This document shows, in pieces, positions 47,864 through 55,847 of a stretch of 64,000 nucleotides of DNA (positions within the stretch are counted from its first letter, which is position 1; the number at the start of each line of letters is the position of its first letter). The stretch is from Proteiniclasticum sediminis (lineage in GTDB: Bacteria > Bacillota > Clostridia > Clostridiales > Clostridiaceae): assembly GCF_018128025.1 (NCBI RefSeq), contig NZ_JAGSCS010000012.1:1-64000 (forward strand). Reading direction: 5' to 3'. The notes beneath the pieces were generated by a model. The model had not been told where the DNA came from. It was given only the letters and a program-made list of their open reading frames with translations, and made no database searches. A program made the translations under genes and the position numbers.

Positions 47864-48391
47864 ATGACACGAAAACTCACCTTTTCCGGTCTCATGGTGG
47901 CCTTGGGCGTGGTGCTTCCTCAACTGGTGCACCTGATCCTGGGACCCACCGGGGGGAGCTTCATTCTCCCCATGCATTTTCCCGTGTTTGTGGCGGCCTT
48001 TCTTCTGGGCCCCGGGACGGCAGCGCTGATATCGCTTTTGATGCTGACCATTAGCTTTTTCCTCACGGGAATGCCGCCGGTGCCCATTCTCTATTTCATG
48101 GCAGCGGAGCTGCCCATTTACGCATTAGTTGCGGGAACCCTTTATCAGCGGCTGCATGTTCCTTTACCCGGATCCCTGCTTCTGGCCATGTTGGCAGGCC
48201 GAGGCGCCATGGCCCTTGCGGTATATGGCCTGCAGTTTGCCCTGCAGCTTCACCTGTCCCCAGGGGTCTATGTGGCGGGCGCCCTGACCAAGGGCCTGGT
48301 GGGGGCACTGCTGCAGCTTCTGGTCATCCCGGTCCTGATGAAACTGTTGGAAAAGGAGGAGATTGCCCATGGAAGGGTACGCACGAATTGA
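47864..48391 (+). CDS. ECF transporter S component, substrate unknown
   Basis: A 175-residue membrane protein with about five to six helices, the substrate-capture subunit of an ECF vitamin-type transporter. The MHFPVFVAAFLLGPGTAALISLL, FFLTGMPPVPILYFMAAELPIYALVAG stretches are typical of the S-component group that has a conserved P-M-H and G-M-P-P pattern. No ECF ATPases or T component lie nearby, so it would share a group II energising module encoded elsewhere. It starts at ATG 47864 with GGGAGGG six bases upstream and overlaps the DUF1893 gene by 23 bases. Confidence 0.82.
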   Translation: MTRKLTFSGLMVALGVVLPQLVHLILGPTGGSFILPMHFPVFVAAFLLGPGTAALISLLMLTISFFLTGMPPVPILYFMAAELPIYALVAGTLYQRLHVPLPGSLLLAMLAGRGAMALAVYGLQFALQLHLSPGVYVAGALTKGLVGALLQLLVIPVLMKLLEKEEIAHGRVRTN

Positions 48392-48794
48392 GGATTTGGA
48401 AAAGCTAAAGGCCAGCTGCGTCATCCGGGAAGATGGCCGGGTGATTTTCTCATCGGACTATTCCGGAATCCGGCCGCTCCTGGAGTTCATCAAAAGTGCC
48501 CATACCTCTTCAGGGGAGCTCAGCCTGGCGGATAAAGCTGTGGGAAAAGCCGCAGCCTGGCTGATCCTGCGGGCGGGCATTCGGCAGGTGGCCACGCCGA
48601 GGATGAGCGCCGATGCCCTGAGTTTGCTCCACCAGGAAGACATCCGCTGCCATTACGTGGAACTGGTTCCGAAGATGCTCAACCGTTCAGGCAGAGGACC
48701 CTGTATTTTTGATGAAACCATCCAGGGGGCCAAGACCTCCCAGGAAGCCTACCTGCTGCTGGCGAAAAAGATGGAGGAACTTCGGCAGAGTTAA
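48369..48794 (+). CDS. DUF1893 domain protein
   Basis: A 141-residue protein of the DUF1893 (TM1506-like) family, reported to have a cytidine-deaminase-like fold without a known reaction. Core motifs are SCVIREDGRVIFSSDYSGIRPL, LADKAVGKAAAWLILRAGI and CIFDETIQGAKTSQEAY. The ATG at 48369 has AGGAGG nine bases upstream. Its overlap with the ECF S component suggests that it acts on the imported compound; this is inference. Confidence 0.8.
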   Translation: MEGYARIEDLEKLKASCVIREDGRVIFSSDYSGIRPLLEFIKSAHTSSGELSLADKAVGKAAAWLILRAGIRQVATPRMSADALSLLHQEDIRCHYVELVPKMLNRSGRGPCIFDETIQGAKTSQEAYLLLAKKMEELRQS

Positions 48795-48804
48795 GAAAAA
48801 TATC

Positions 48805-48833
48805 TTGAAGATATCGTTTACTTCCGCTATAAT
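48805..48833 (+). promoter_or_regulatory. Promoter of the FMN-binding lipoprotein gene
   Basis: TTGAAG (48805-48810), 17 bases, perfect TATAAT (48828-48833), 105 bases before the start codon. Confidence 0.78.
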
Positions 48834-48846
48834 TGTTAATGAATTA

Positions 48847-48904
48847 ACCAATAGTGTAAATATTGTTGAAATATTATTAACAATGAACAATATTTACCAT
48901 TGGT
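48847..48904. repeat. Long inverted repeat in the leader of the FMN-binding lipoprotein gene
   Basis: A perfect 12-base inverted repeat GTAAATATTGTT (48856-48867) / AACAATATTTAC (48886-48897) is extended outward by ACCAAT (48847-48852) and ATTGGT (48899-48904) after a 3-to-1-base bulge. The loop is 18 bases. It could be a regulator site or a strong hairpin in the mRNA leader. It has no T run, so it is not a terminator. Confidence 0.75.
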
Positions 48905-48937
48905 CTACGGGGAAAATATTTAACGGAGGGTAGAAAC

Positions 48938-50617
48938 ATGAAAAAGACCATCTCAGTTCTTCTGTCAACATGTCTGGTTCTGAGTCTTGCTGCCTGCTCC
49001 AAAAGCGGCGGAGATGTCAAAACCTTGACCGGCACGGGTAAAGGGTATGGCGGAGACATCACCGTCACCGTGACGAAAGAAGGGGACAAGATCACCAAGG
49101 TGGAAGCCAAGGGTGATAAGGAAACCCCAGCCGTGGGCGGAAAAGCCATCACGGATCTTCCTGCAAAGATTGTTGCTGCGAACTCTGCCGACGTGGATGT
49201 CATCGCTGGGGCCACGGTCACCAGCCGCGGCATCATTTATGCGGTGAAAAACGCACTGGATCCCAAGGCCAATCCCTGGCCCATGGAAAGCAATGAAACT
49301 CCTGGAGAAGTGGGCGCCTCTGATGTCTTTTTGGGCTTCGGCATGACCAGCACTGGCCGTAAGGGACCCGGATCCGACGACAAGGAAGTCCAGGTCTGGA
49401 GCTTTAACCAGGTTCTCGCCAGCGCTCTCTTTGACGGCGACGGCAAGATTCTTTATCTGAAGGTGGACCAGGTGGAAGTGGCCACGCCAAACTATGACGG
49501 CGATGGTATGCCCCATCTTTCCGGATTCCCCGGACAGGGCGGCTACAATTTCGACTCCGACCATGATGAGAAAATCGACAGCATGACGGAAGATACGGAA
49601 GACAACTACAAGGCGGAGATCAATCTCTGGCAGACCAAGCGTCAGCGCGGCGACAACTACAAAGTCGGCATCGGCACCTGGTCCAGCCAGATGAATGCCT
49701 TTGAGAAACTCTTTGTGGGCAAAACCGTAAAAGAAGTGGAAGACTGGTTCAAGAAATATACCTCTGACCGCAATGGCAGACCGCTGAAGGACGGAGCAGA
49801 AGATGCTGCGGACAAGGCAAAGTATGATGCGCTTACTGCGGATGACAAGGCCATGCTGGCCGATGTTACCACCAGCGCCACCATGAGCTTAAAAGACGGC
49901 CATGGCGACATCATCGGCGCCATCAAGGAAGCCTATGAGAAGAAAATGGCCCTGAAGGTCACGGAAGCCGAATCCATGGGACTGGGCGTTTCCTTTACCC
50001 CCAGAATCGGCCCCGGAAAAGACTCCACAGAGACTCAGGTATACAGCTTCAATCAGGTTTATGCCACCACCCTCTTCGACAAGGACGGCAAGATTGTCGC
50101 CATCCATGTGGATCAGCTGGAAGTAGCCACCCCCAACTATGACGGCGAAGGTATGCCGCATTTCAGCGGATTCCCCGGACAGGGCGGCTATAACTATGAT
50201 GAAAACCACGATGAGAAGATTGAAGGCAAAACCGCAGATACCGAAGAGAACTTCTTTGCCGAAGTGGAAAGCTGGGTTACCAAGCGCGACCGCGGCGAAG
50301 GCTACAAGGTGGGCATCGGCACCTGGACCAGCCAGATGGATGCCTTCGAAAAACTCTTCATCGGCAAAACCGTGACGGAAGTGGAAGACTGGTTCAAGAA
50401 ATACACCTCCGACCGCAACGGCAGACCGCTGAAGGACGGCGCAGAAGATGCTGCAGACAAGGCCAAGTATGATGCCCTGACGGCAGAAGAAAAAGCCATG
50501 CTGGCCGATGTCACCGCCAGCGCCACCATGAGCCTCAATGACGGCCATGGCGATATCGTGAAAGCCATCAAGGCATCCTTCGAGAGCAAAGTGACCATCA
50601 ACCTGAAGGTCAAATAA
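48938..50617 (+). CDS. Extracellular lipoprotein with one FMN-binding domain and two tandem FMN-binding-like repeats
   Basis: A 559-residue lipoprotein. The signal peptide ends in LAAC with lipidated C20. Residues 30-110 form a regular FMN_bind domain with DVIAGAT (T93), the sequence where flavin is attached in related proteins. Residues 130-336 and 348-551 are two copies of a second domain, in register without gaps at a period of 215 residues; each ends with DVT[TA]SATMS (T315, T530), spaced like the first motif. It resembles secreted flavoproteins of extracellular electron transfer, such as PplA. No ApbE flavin transferase is seen in this window. It has its own promoter and a leader dyad. 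Confidence 0.85.
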   Translation: MKKTISVLLSTCLVLSLAACSKSGGDVKTLTGTGKGYGGDITVTVTKEGDKITKVEAKGDKETPAVGGKAITDLPAKIVAANSADVDVIAGATVTSRGIIYAVKNALDPKANPWPMESNETPGEVGASDVFLGFGMTSTGRKGPGSDDKEVQVWSFNQVLASALFDGDGKILYLKVDQVEVATPNYDGDGMPHLSGFPGQGGYNFDSDHDEKIDSMTEDTEDNYKAEINLWQTKRQRGDNYKVGIGTWSSQMNAFEKLFVGKTVKEVEDWFKKYTSDRNGRPLKDGAEDAADKAKYDALTADDKAMLADVTTSATMSLKDGHGDIIGAIKEAYEKKMALKVTEAESMGLGVSFTPRIGPGKDSTETQVYSFNQVYATTLFDKDGKIVAIHVDQLEVATPNYDGEGMPHFSGFPGQGGYNYDENHDEKIEGKTADTEENFFAEVESWVTKRDRGEGYKVGIGTWTSQMDAFEKLFIGKTVTEVEDWFKKYTSDRNGRPLKDGAEDAADKAKYDALTAEEKAMLADVTASATMSLNDGHGDIVKAIKASFESKVTINLKVK

Positions 50618-50647
50618 CCGCAACTTCGTTTCCTCATGATACAACAG

Positions 50648-50690
50648 TCATCCCCGGGATAGAGCGCTGCTCTTTCCCGGGGATGTTCTT
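50648..50690. terminator. Terminator after the FMN-binding lipoprotein gene
   Basis: CATCCCCGGGA and TCCCGGGGATG form a long stem over a 14-base loop, followed by TTCTTTTT. It lies between convergent genes. Confidence 0.88.
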
Positions 50691-50725
50691 TTTCTTGGCA
50701 TGGAAAGGGGACGGACGAAAGGGCT

Positions 50726-51613
50726 TCAGGGCTGAAGAGGCAATGTGCAGCGAATCAGGGCTGCCTCCTCTCGGAATCCTTCGTGGGTATAGAGCTTCAC
50801 CGCCGAATCATTGGCGCCGTTGACGCTGAGAACGGCGGTGGTGAATCCCTCTTCCCGGGCGAAGGCGAGGATGTGGCGAAGGAGAACCTTGCCCAGGCCC
50901 CTTCCCTGATGGGAAGGAAGCACGGCCACCGGTCCGATGTTCACCGCCGGCTCCTCCTCGAAGCTGTCCAGGCCTGCCCGGATCACCGCCACGGGGGTTT
51001 CCCCCTCCAGCAGAAACTGCATGCCTCCTGGCAGGTAGGTGGATCCTTCATAGAGGGACGCTATGGATTCCGGGGTGAGGGAAGGATAAGTCGTGAAGGC
51101 CAGATTTCGGATTTCCGCCCAAAGGGCATTGTCCTCTTGGGGCTGAAAAGGACGAAAGGCAAAGCCCGGCGGAAGGACGGGCGGCTTCGCGCAGAGGGGA
51201 TGATAGACCAGGAAGTAGTGCGTGCTTCCCGGGAGAAATCCCAAGGCTTTCAGGATTTCCAAATATGCAGGATCCTTTTTATAGGCGAAAATAAAGAAAT
51301 TTGAGAGGCCCGCACCATGGGGGATCAGCGCATCCAGGAGCTGCCGGTAGTGGCCTAGATCCTGGGTTTTCGCATGGAGGATCCGAAATCGGGATTCCTT
51401 GCCCCGCCGGTGATAGTCATCCAGGAGAAGCGCCGCGGCCCCCAGGACGTCGCCCTGGGGATTTCGAAGGAGATAGGCAGGGTTTTCTCCGTTGGGGAGG
51501 AAAACCTCCAGGTCCTCGTCGTAGAGGTTGGAATCGTCGATCTCCTGGCGATGCTCCCGGCAGTAAGTTAAAAACAGTTCCAGATTTTTTGGGGTGACAG
51601 CTTCAATGCTCAT
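50726..51613 (-). CDS. GNAT acetyltransferase, two-domain
   Basis: A 295-residue protein with two GNAT-type halves. The C-terminal half has the acetyl-CoA loop VLPSHQGRGLGKVLLRHILAF and the motif B-like NDSAVKLYTHEGF. The N-terminal half (about 1-130) is degenerate. This two-part layout resembles mycothiol-synthase-like GNATs, but the substrate is unknown. The start at 51613 has GGAGG upstream, and it overlaps the nitroreductase stop by four bases. Confidence 0.85.
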   Translation of the reverse strand: MSIEAVTPKNLELFLTYCREHRQEIDDSNLYDEDLEVFLPNGENPAYLLRNPQGDVLGAAALLLDDYHRRGKESRFRILHAKTQDLGHYRQLLDALIPHGAGLSNFFIFAYKKDPAYLEILKALGFLPGSTHYFLVYHPLCAKPPVLPPGFAFRPFQPQEDNALWAEIRNLAFTTYPSLTPESIASLYEGSTYLPGGMQFLLEGETPVAVIRAGLDSFEEEPAVNIGPVAVLPSHQGRGLGKVLLRHILAFAREEGFTTAVLSVNGANDSAVKLYTHEGFREEAALIRCTLPLQP

Positions 51614-52365
51614 GGCTGGTCCTCCGTAAGAAAAGGGGTCAGGTAAACCTTGGCTGATCGGTTCATTTCCCGGGCAAAGGCTGAATGGTACTTGCGAAGA
51701 CAGAAGGCCTGAAGGTCCGCCTGTACATCTTTGGGGGGATAGCCCCCGGCGGCATGGCGCTGGCCATGCATGGCCAGATGTTCCTCCGGCGTCAGTTTCC
51801 GGTACCGGTTTTCCTGGACGATATACTGGGCGGAAAATCGGGCAGGTTTCTTTCGCAGCTTCTGGGATTCCTGGGGATATCCGTAGACCACCATGGCGGC
51901 GGGAAGGACATAGGGAGGAAGATCGAGAAAAGAGGAAACCTCTTCGGCATTCTCCAGGATGTCCCCGATGTAGCAGGAGCCCACCCCCAGGGATTCCGCT
52001 GCCACGACGCTGTTTTGCGCCGCGATGAGGGCATCGGCGTAAGCCAGAAGAAGATCCCCTTCCCCGGGCTTTCTGGGCTGGCAGTTCGCCACGGTAAAGG
52101 CATCCACCCACCGCTGATAATCCGCCAGGAAGATCAGCACCAGGGGAGCCTTGGCAATGAAGGGCTGGTGATCACAGGTGATGGCTAGCCGGTCTTTCAG
52201 GGTCTGATCCGTGATGTCCAGAATGGTGTAGAGCATCATGGCCCCCGCCGTGGGCGCTTCCATGGCGCCCTGGAGGATCGCTTCCTTCACCTCCGGTTCC
52301 ACGGGGCGGTCCTCAAAGAGGCGCACAGATTTTCGGTTTTTTAGGGACATGAGGATTTCATTCAT
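51610..52365 (-). CDS. Nitroreductase family protein (FMN-dependent)
   Basis: A 251-residue nitroreductase-fold flavoenzyme of the NfsA/FRP-like group: KNRKSVRLFEDRPVEPE near the start (FMN phosphate binding), APTAGAMMLYTIL, AQNSVVAAESLGVGSCYIGDI and PPYVLPAAMVVYGYP. The usual substrates are quinones or nitro compounds with NAD(P)H. The start is uncertain: ATG 52365 is preferred; a GTG at 52377 overlaps the AAGGAG site. It is co-transcribed with the GNAT gene. Confidence 0.85.
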   Translation of the reverse strand: MNEILMSLKNRKSVRLFEDRPVEPEVKEAILQGAMEAPTAGAMMLYTILDITDQTLKDRLAITCDHQPFIAKAPLVLIFLADYQRWVDAFTVANCQPRKPGEGDLLLAYADALIAAQNSVVAAESLGVGSCYIGDILENAEEVSSFLDLPPYVLPAAMVVYGYPQESQKLRKKPARFSAQYIVQENRYRKLTPEEHLAMHGQRHAAGGYPPKDVQADLQAFCLRKYHSAFAREMNRSAKVYLTPFLTEDQP

Positions 52366-52561
52366 CGGTTCGTTCACTCCTTCCGAAGGACAAACCCAAA
52401 GAAAGGTTTATCCTTATTCCCATGGTAGCATAGGCGAAAGGGGGAATACAGAAGGCCAAAGAGAAGATTTTCCGAATATTTTGCCGGTGTTCATGGATTT
52501 TTTGCATCTTATGTCTTTGCCTGTGGTAAGGTGAAGAAAATCCAGGGAAGGAGATGAAGTT

Positions 52562-53290
52562 ATGGGAAAGAAAATCGCCATGGGAATCCTTCTTCTTGTG
52601 CTTCTTGGGGGAGGGCTGTTCTTTCTAACCCCCAACCGGTACCGGTTAGCGCTGAAAAATTACCTCCTCCTCAGCCGGGCCAAGACCCTGGCGGTGGAGT
52701 ACCGCTTGGAAATGGGAAGCGGAAATCCACCCCTAAAAGTTTTCGGCAACATTTCCCTGGATCGCAGCACAGACCGGAGCCTCACCACAGTGGCGCTGGC
52801 CTTAGGCCCCCTGGGAGAGCGGGAGCTCCTGAGGATCTATCAGGAGGGAGAAAGAGCTTACCATAAATTCAGTCTGCCCTTCGCCTCCTGGTCAAAAGGC
52901 AGTGTGCCCGTGGCAGAAGGGGCCGATCCCGCCAGGCTTTCCGCCCTCTGGTCCAATAAAAATCTTGCCGGATTTCTCCGCCTCCTCACCCAGATGGAGA
53001 GAAGCCAAGAGGAGAATCTGCAGGTGTTCAGCACATCCACCCTATGGACAGAAGAGGAGCTGAAGGCTCTCCTCGCTACACTCCTGGGCTGGGATTCGGA
53101 GGCCTGGACCATTTCTTCCTATGACTTTCGCATGACGTTTCGCCAGAGCGATGATCTTTTGCAGGACCTTTCCCTGAAGATTACCCATAGCATCCAGAAT
53201 GTGGTGGTGGAGAGTCGGATTTCCCTGACCTTGGGTTCCCTGAACGGCTTCCCGGAGATCCCCGTACCGGAGGGCTTACCCCCTTCCTGA
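52562..53290 (+). CDS. Hypothetical membrane-anchored extracytoplasmic protein
   Basis: A 242-residue protein that I do not recognise. It has one N-terminal hydrophobic segment (KIAMGILLLVLLGGGLFFL) without a lipobox, so it is either anchored or secreted. The rest alternates hydrophobic and polar residues in a beta-rich pattern (TVALALGPLGERELLRIYQEG, ITHSIQNVVVESRISL), a little like LolA-type or DUF-type lipid-carrier folds; this is only an impression. GGAAGGAG precedes the start. The HAD phosphatase gene follows after 73 bases with its own similar promoter. Confidence 0.65.
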   Translation: MGKKIAMGILLLVLLGGGLFFLTPNRYRLALKNYLLLSRAKTLAVEYRLEMGSGNPPLKVFGNISLDRSTDRSLTTVALALGPLGERELLRIYQEGERAYHKFSLPFASWSKGSVPVAEGADPARLSALWSNKNLAGFLRLLTQMERSQEENLQVFSTSTLWTEEELKALLATLLGWDSEAWTISSYDFRMTFRQSDDLLQDLSLKITHSIQNVVVESRISLTLGSLNGFPEIPVPEGLPPS

Positions 53291-53363
53291 TCCGCGCTTT
53301 GGGGTTTTCATCTCTCTTGGCCTGTGGTAACGTAGAAGGAAAAGACCCCGGAGAGGAGAGAGG

Positions 53364-54056
53364 ATGTTGAACTATTCCATCGTACTTTTTGATGCCGATG
53401 AGACGCTCTTTGATTTCAAGCGCTCGGAGCGGTATGCCTTTGAACAGACCCTCATCCAGTATCACCTGGACCAGAACCTGGAACATCATCTGAAGATCTA
53501 TCAGGAAATCAATGACGGAATCTGGAAGGAATTTGAAGAGGGGAAGATCACCCAGAAAACCCTGAAAGTGGAGCGGTTTCGGCGGCTGGCCAAGGCCCTT
53601 CATGCGGATTTTAACGAAGAGGAGTTTGCCCGAAGCTACATGGGTCATCTGGGGGAAGCCTCCTTTCTCCTGGAGGGAAGCCAGGAGCTGGTGGAAAGTC
53701 TTTACGGACAATACCGGTTGGGCATCATCACCAATGGCCTCACGGAGGTCCAGACTCGGCGGATCCGCCAGTCCATCATCGGGAAGTACTTTGAAGAAAT
53801 CGTCATTTCGGAAGAGATTGGCGTGGCCAAGCCCGATTCCCGGATTTTTCAGTACACCCTGGAACGGTTTGGCCATACGGACAAGGCCCAAGTGCTCATG
53901 GTGGGGGACAATCTTTCCTCGGATATCCGGGGTGGCCGGGATTTCGGCATCGCCACCTGCTGGTATAACCCTTCAGGGCTCCCCAATGCCACCTCCATTC
54001 ACCCGAACTTTGAAATAAGGAGCTTGGATGAGCTCCAGACGCTCCTGAATAGCTAA
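53364..54056 (+). CDS. yjjG: HAD-family nucleotidase YjjG-like
   Basis: A 230-residue HAD phosphatase of the YjjG group (noncanonical pyrimidine nucleotidase, TIGR02254). Motif I is FDADETLFDF, motif II ITNG, the motif III lysine lies in IGVAKPDSRIF, and motif IV is MVGDNLSSDIRGG. A helical cap follows motif I. The substrates in E. coli are noncanonical and simple pyrimidine nucleoside monophosphates; for this protein the assignment rests on similarity. Confidence 0.87.
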   Translation: MLNYSIVLFDADETLFDFKRSERYAFEQTLIQYHLDQNLEHHLKIYQEINDGIWKEFEEGKITQKTLKVERFRRLAKALHADFNEEEFARSYMGHLGEASFLLEGSQELVESLYGQYRLGIITNGLTEVQTRRIRQSIIGKYFEEIVISEEIGVAKPDSRIFQYTLERFGHTDKAQVLMVGDNLSSDIRGGRDFGIATCWYNPSGLPNATSIHPNFEIRSLDELQTLLNS

Positions 54057-54060
54057 GCGA

Positions 54061-54095
54061 AAACATCCGGACAGGGAAACCGTCCGGATGTTTTT
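54061..54095 (+). terminator. Terminator after yjjG
   Basis: AACATCCGGAC and GTCCGGATGTT form an 11-base perfect stem around AGGGAAACC-like loop, with a T run. Confidence 0.92.
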
Positions 54096-54334
54096 CTATC
54101 CGCAAATTGAAGGGGTGTCCGAGGTGAGTTGCAAGAATTGAAAATGAAAATCGCAAGGATCGAAGAGTCCACTCAATGATTTTTAAAAATGAAGGATTCG
54201 TGAATGAGCATGAATGTACTGATATTAAAAGATTTACATAAATTCAGAAACATATTTTGAAGGATGGCATTGGTTGAATGAAAGAAAAAATGCAAGAAAT
54301 GTTTTTAAAAAATGCATTTTTCCCGGAATTTCCC
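54096..54334. other. AT-rich non-coding region upstream of the TRAP operon
   Basis: No gene is seen. An inverted repeat AAAAATGCA (54286-54294) / TGCATTTTT (54313-54321) ends 13 bases before the -35 of the TAXI promoter and may be an operator. Confidence 0.5.
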
Positions 54335-54364
54335 TTGACAGCACATCGGGCCTTCTTATACAAT
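54335..54364 (+). promoter_or_regulatory. Promoter of the TAXI-TRAP operon
   Basis: Perfect TTGACA (54335-54340), then TATACA at 54357 (16-base spacer) or TACAAT at 54359 (18-base spacer). Confidence 0.78.
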
Positions 54365-54406
54365 TCTTGTAAGTCAAAAGAAAACGAGATGTGAGGAGAT
54401 GGGAAC

Positions 54407-55363
54407 ATGAAGAAGAAATGGATCACCATGATGGGAATCGCCCTGCTGTCCACCGCTTTGCTGTCCGCCTGCGGCAGCAAGGGAAACAGCGTAAAGCTGG
54501 CGACGGGAGGAAACACCGGCACTTATTATTCCTTCGGCACCGCCGTAGGACAGATTTTGGGAAGCAAGGCGGGCGTGTCCTTCAACATTCAGTCCACCGG
54601 GGCGTCCAAAGCGAATATTCAGCTTATAGATGCCAAGGAAGTGGACATGGCCATCGTCCAGAACGATGTCATGGATTATGCCTACAATGGCACGGACCTG
54701 TTTGCCGCCGATGGTGCGGTGAAGGGATTCTCTGCCATGGCGGCGGTCTATGCCGAGGTGGTTCAGATTGTGGCTGATCCGGCATCCGGCATTGAAACCA
54801 TCGCCGATCTCAAAGGAAAGAATGTATCCGTCGGCGATGCCGGCAGCGGCGTGGAGTTCAACGCCAAGCAGATTCTGGAAGCTTATGGGATCACCTTTAA
54901 TGACATCAACAAGCAGAATCTCAGCTTTGCCGCTTCTGCCGATGCCTTCAAGGATGCCAAGATCGATGCGTTCTTCTGCACCGCCGGCGCACCCACCACG
55001 GCCATCATGGATCTGGTCACCTCCAAGGACATCAAGATCCTGGGCGTGGATGAGGCCACAGCAGACAAGCTCATCAGTGCCCATCCCTTCTATACCGCCT
55101 ATGATATTCCGGCAGGAACCTACAAGGGCGTGGATGAAGATATCCGCACCGTAGCGGTGAAAGCCACCTTCATCGTCAGCAATGAGCTGTCGGAGGATCT
55201 GGTCTACAAGCTCACCAAGGCCCTCTTTGAAAACAAGGACGCCATCGCCTCCGCCCATGCCAAGGGCAAGGAGCTGGACCCCCAGTACGCCGTGGATGGA
55301 ATCTCCATTCCCTTCCATAAGGGCGCAGAGAAGTATTTCAAGGAAATCGGAATTCTCAAGTAG
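54407..55363 (+). CDS. TAXI-family TRAP transporter solute-binding lipoprotein
   Basis: A 318-residue binding protein of the TAXI class. The signal peptide ends in LSAC, so it is lipid-anchored. KLATGGNTGTYYSFGTAVGQIL is the family opening, and VSVGDAGSGVEFNAKQILEAYG is the second binding segment. TAXI proteins deliver organic acids such as glutamate or other carboxylates; the substrate here is unknown. The stop codon directly abuts the next start codon (no gap). Confidence 0.92.
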   Translation: MKKKWITMMGIALLSTALLSACGSKGNSVKLATGGNTGTYYSFGTAVGQILGSKAGVSFNIQSTGASKANIQLIDAKEVDMAIVQNDVMDYAYNGTDLFAADGAVKGFSAMAAVYAEVVQIVADPASGIETIADLKGKNVSVGDAGSGVEFNAKQILEAYGITFNDINKQNLSFAASADAFKDAKIDAFFCTAGAPTTAIMDLVTSKDIKILGVDEATADKLISAHPFYTAYDIPAGTYKGVDEDIRTVAVKATFIVSNELSEDLVYKLTKALFENKDAIASAHAKGKELDPQYAVDGISIPFHKGAEKYFKEIGILK

Positions 55364-55828
55364 ATGAAAAAGATTGGAGTTCTGGCGGCGCTGCTTCTAG
55401 TGGCGCTGGCCTTGCTTTTTACCCGGCAGGGGGAAAAGAGGCTGATCCTTCGGGATGGAGACACGCGAAAGGTCTACGGAACCTGGGTGGTAGAGGAGGG
55501 AACGGAATTTTCCCTCTCCTTTGTCCACTCGGTGAATAAAAGCCCCATCCTGGATGTTTTCGCCGTGGAGGGGGATCACCTGCGGGCGGTAAAGACCGTG
55601 TACACCGGCCTGGGCGCAGGGGTGGAAAGCGATCTTCTGCCCGGGGAAACGCTCAGCTATGACGAAAAGGGACAGATGGTCATCACGGGATTTTCGCACT
55701 CGTATCCCGATCTTCGGCTCATCGTGGGAACCGTATCAGACCATACCCTGACCATTGAAGGGAAAACCTACAGTCTCACCCAGCTTTGCGGGAAGAATGC
55801 AGGCATAATTATTGAAGTGAAACCGTAA
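55364..55828 (+). CDS. DUF1850 domain protein
   Basis: A 154-residue protein of DUF1850 with an N-terminal hydrophobic segment (KKIGVLAALLLVALALLF) and an extracytoplasmic domain having FSLSFVHSVNKSPILDVF and YTGLGAGVESDLLPGE, the conserved family motifs. DUF1850 genes occur with TAXI-type binding proteins and fused TRAP permeases, as here, which suggests an accessory role in that transporter. Its exact function is unknown. Confidence 0.87.
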   Translation: MKKIGVLAALLLVALALLFTRQGEKRLILRDGDTRKVYGTWVVEEGTEFSLSFVHSVNKSPILDVFAVEGDHLRAVKTVYTGLGAGVESDLLPGETLSYDEKGQMVITGFSHSYPDLRLIVGTVSDHTLTIEGKTYSLTQLCGKNAGIIIEVKP

Positions 55829-55847
55829 AAGGGAAAGAGGGAAAGAA

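Noticed and set aside
49320-50600. DNA repeats suggestive of a repeat array
   Set aside because: They are two copies of a 645-bp protein domain inside one reading frame, not CRISPR or a mobile repeat.
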